From: Acanthopleura granulata
Taxonomy: Eukaryota > Mollusca > Polyplacophora > Chitonida > Chitonidae
NCBI GenBank assembly: GCA_016165875.1
Contig: JABBOT010000013.1
Span: 8,478,909-8,542,908 of the forward strand
DNA length: 64,000 bases
Direction of reading: 5' to 3'
Shown: positions 62,036 to 64,000 of the stretch, piece by piece
Layout: each line of letters begins with the position of its first letter
Numbering within the stretch: the first letter of the stretch is position 1
Notes under the pieces: generated by a model
What the model saw: the letters and a program-made list of their open reading frames with translations, nothing else
The model's database searches: none
Told to the model about the DNA's origin: nothing
Position numbers and translations under genes: made by a program

Positions 62036-62442
62036 GCTGAATACTCTTTGCTCTCTGGTTGTTTTCAGCCAAGGAGAATGTACACTTTGTAATTTTAGCC
62101 AATCGGATTAGGTCCTTTTCGTGCACGCGGACTGTCTGTCGCAGATTCTCTCCTTTCCGGCTGCAGCGTGGGCCTTTTGACATCATCGTCCTTCTGTAGG
62201 TTCAAACAATCCCAATACCTTCGCAATCTAGCAAGTATACACGCCCGTTAATGGCTGTATAGTTTTAGGTATATGTGTCAAGTTCCGAGGAACTGTCAAA
62301 TCAAGTCCTCGTTTTCTAGAAAACGGCAAAAGTGCGTCGGAATTGACAGAGCGAGGAAACCGGCGACAGTGCGACTCATGAAGTTGACGTATAATTTTTC
62401 GGGATGGGCTAGTTCAGTTAAAATAAACGTTGAGGCCTGTTC

Positions 62443-62485
62443 TCAACAATTTCTGTTACTTACCAGCATCAACAGAAATTGTTGA
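62443..62485. other. Perfect 15-bp inverted repeat (hairpin)
   Basis: TCAACAATTTCTGTT and its exact reverse complement AACAGAAATTGTTGA are separated by 13 nt. Confidence 0.9.
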
Positions 62486-62943
62486 AAATAGACCCAGCGT
62501 TTAATTTAATTGAACAAGGGTTGTCTTGTTTCCCGTCATTGGTTTCCTCGGAGTTGATTAATGCATACGAGGCCGTGGTCATCCGGGCACTTCACCCGCT
62601 TGAGGCAGCGGCAAGCAGACGAGGAGGAAACCAATAAGAAAATGAGCAACATTGGGCAATGTTCAGAGAGCAACAGCTGCGAAAACGAGCAAATTTCGTT
62701 TCGTGGCTTTGGGAACAGTTTAGAGTGCGAAAAATCTGTGTAGTTCTTCAATCGAGCAGAGATGTGTCAGGCAGGGCTCGTTGATAGCATGCGTGTATGC
62801 GTAAATTGCGAACAACTTTTCCCAAAGCACCCATCAGTGTTGAAAATCTTGCCAAAAATAAAAAAAAAATGCAACAGGCGCACAGAGATACCAAACAATT
62901 TTATTTTTATATGTATCTGTCGCCTTTGCTACTAACGGGGACA

Positions 62944-63175
62944 GTTACACATGTGGGACTCCAACAACAATGAAGTACATGTGGGACTCCAACAACAATG
63001 AAGTACATGCGGGACTCCAACAACAATGAAGGACTCCAACAACAATGAAGCACATGTGGGACTCCAACAACAATGAAGTACATGCGGGACTCCAACAACA
63101 ATGAAGTACATGTGGGACTCCAACAACAATGAAGCACATGCGGGACTCCAACAACAATGATGCACATGTTGGACT
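62944..63175. repeat. 28-bp minisatellite, about 8 copies
   Basis: The unit is GGGACTCCAACAACAATGAA plus GTACATGT, GCACATGT or GTACATGC. One copy is cut to 18 bp. All three minus-strand frames stay open and give Cys/Trp-rich shadows. It lies between the CHRAC1 and EEF1D starts. Confidence 0.95.
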
Positions 63176-63629
63176 CAACCATCTTCATTTCCCGGCCAAA
63201 TAAAAACCTGTGATCTCTGCCACATCTTTGCAGTGGTTTCTGATGACAGATATACTTTTGTAATTTGCACGGTTGAATTGGTAGCAGTAGAGCTAAGCTT
63301 AAAAGTGCATCTTTTTGCTGGACCCATGGGCATTTAAACTTGATTCATGCAAGTGACAATATGGTGGCCAGTTAAGGTGAGCGAAGGGGAGATACATACA
63401 TTGCACTCATAGCGCTGTAACAATGAGGCCACGATCAAAAATATGTTTGTTAAGGGTGAGTAACCCGACTGACCCTCCAACAAATAATTTTTGAACGATG
63501 GCCTCATGTAGTTTTATTTGCCATGGGTAAAATGACAAGATATCACACCTGCAAGTGTTCTAAAATTGAAAGCTGGAGATTTATGGCTGTTTTATGGCTT
63601 TATTTTTTTACAGAGAATCCACCATAATC

Positions 63630-63740
63630 ATGACAAACCACCCCTTGATGCAAGAAAGTGTGTGGCTGGACCAGTCCAAATTTGAAGATGCTGAGAGAAT
63701 GTACCAAGAGTCATTGGCAGGAACAGGGGGATCTCAAAGG
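63630..63740 (+). CDS. EEF1D: Translation elongation factor 1 delta, first coding exon (partial)
   Basis: An exon runs from the acceptor TTTTTTTACAG (exon from 63614) to the donor AGG|GTAAGAT at 63740. From ATG 63630 it encodes 37 residues in phase 0. HPLMQESVWLDQSKFEDAER matches the EF-1 delta N-terminus ([20 protein letters not shown] in human). This segment binds EF-1 gamma; the protein belongs to the guanine-nucleotide exchange complex for EF-1 alpha in the cytoplasm. The leucine zipper and catalytic C-terminus must lie beyond the window edge. Confidence 0.86.
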
Positions 63741-64000
63741 GTAAGATGTGTAGGGTGCAAGGGTAGATGTATGAGAGACTAAGTACTGCATGTGATTTAT
63801 CACACTTTAAATTTGATCGAATTGAGATGTGTTTCTACTCCTATTCAGAAGATGTTTTGGTCAGAAAGCTGTGACTGCCTTGTGCCTTGTCATTTTCTGT
63901 ACCCAGCTGCAGCTTCAAGTTACTAACTTTTAAGCAGTTTTGGCATTTTTAAAAAAAAAAAAATTGCAATGTTGTTTTCCGTTGCTTCATGTGTACATTA

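Larger units (their letters stand above)
62036..63613. promoter_or_regulatory. Shared 5' region of CHRAC1 and EEF1D
   Basis: The two start codons are 1.6 kb apart in divergent orientation. The interval should hold the CHRAC1 promoter and the EEF1D promoter with its 5' UTR exon, since the first coding exon of EEF1D opens with a splice acceptor. No TATA box or exact transcription start could be fixed. Two ORFs (62561-62743 and antisense 62536-62751) are unrecognised. Confidence 0.5.

Noticed and set aside
62907..63188. Three overlapping minus-strand ORFs with Cys-Cys-Trp-Ser-Pro repeats
   Set aside because: All three frames are open because the 28-bp minisatellite lacks stops; no splice sites or domain.

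Overview
The window reads as nuclear DNA of an invertebrate animal, most likely a lophotrochozoan and probably a mollusc. Coding exons are short, spliced with GT-AG (once GC-AG) introns, and separated by AT-rich non-coding DNA. A tRNA-derived SINE family of about 230-270 bp occurs more than twenty times. Placement in Mollusca is inference from SINE style and gene content, not proven. Most long ORFs here are SINE or satellite shadows; the real genes were assembled by chaining exons whose splice sites and phases agree.

Layout. (1) 1-690: a duplicated fragment matching intron 1 of a gene further right. (2) 5952-11410 (+): first of three paralogous secreted genes encoding signal peptide, C-type-lectin domain (CTLD), Thr/Pro-basic linker and PAN/apple domain. 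(3) 12611-24928 (-): a 12-exon membrane-anchored alpha/beta-hydrolase-fold gene whose nucleophile serine position is glutamate; its introns hold four different tandem-repeat arrays. (4) 26099-34268 (+): second CTLD-PAN gene. (5) 38300-43961 (-): third CTLD-PAN gene, with an expanded repeat linker. (6) 44140-48850: no gene recognised. (7) 48853-56098 (+): an N-myristoylated cystin-like protein with a 15-nt microexon. (8) 59780-62035 (-): CHRAC1, a histone-fold chromatin remodelling subunit. (9) 63630 to the window edge (+): first coding exon of translation elongation factor EF-1 delta, arranged head-to-head with CHRAC1.

The three CTLD-PAN genes form the distinctive content. They are a small cluster interrupted by the hydrolase gene, with identical five-exon architecture and every internal splice in phase 1. 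Their CTLDs share an additional cysteine pair and lack the usual EPN/QPD sugar-binding motif. This suggests a lineage-specific family of secreted recognition or matrix proteins; function is inferred only. The same neighbourhoods carry inverted-repeat (MITE-like) elements, one of which abuts the stop codon of the third gene. The right-hand third holds conserved housekeeping and ciliary-type genes with no obvious functional tie to the left part.
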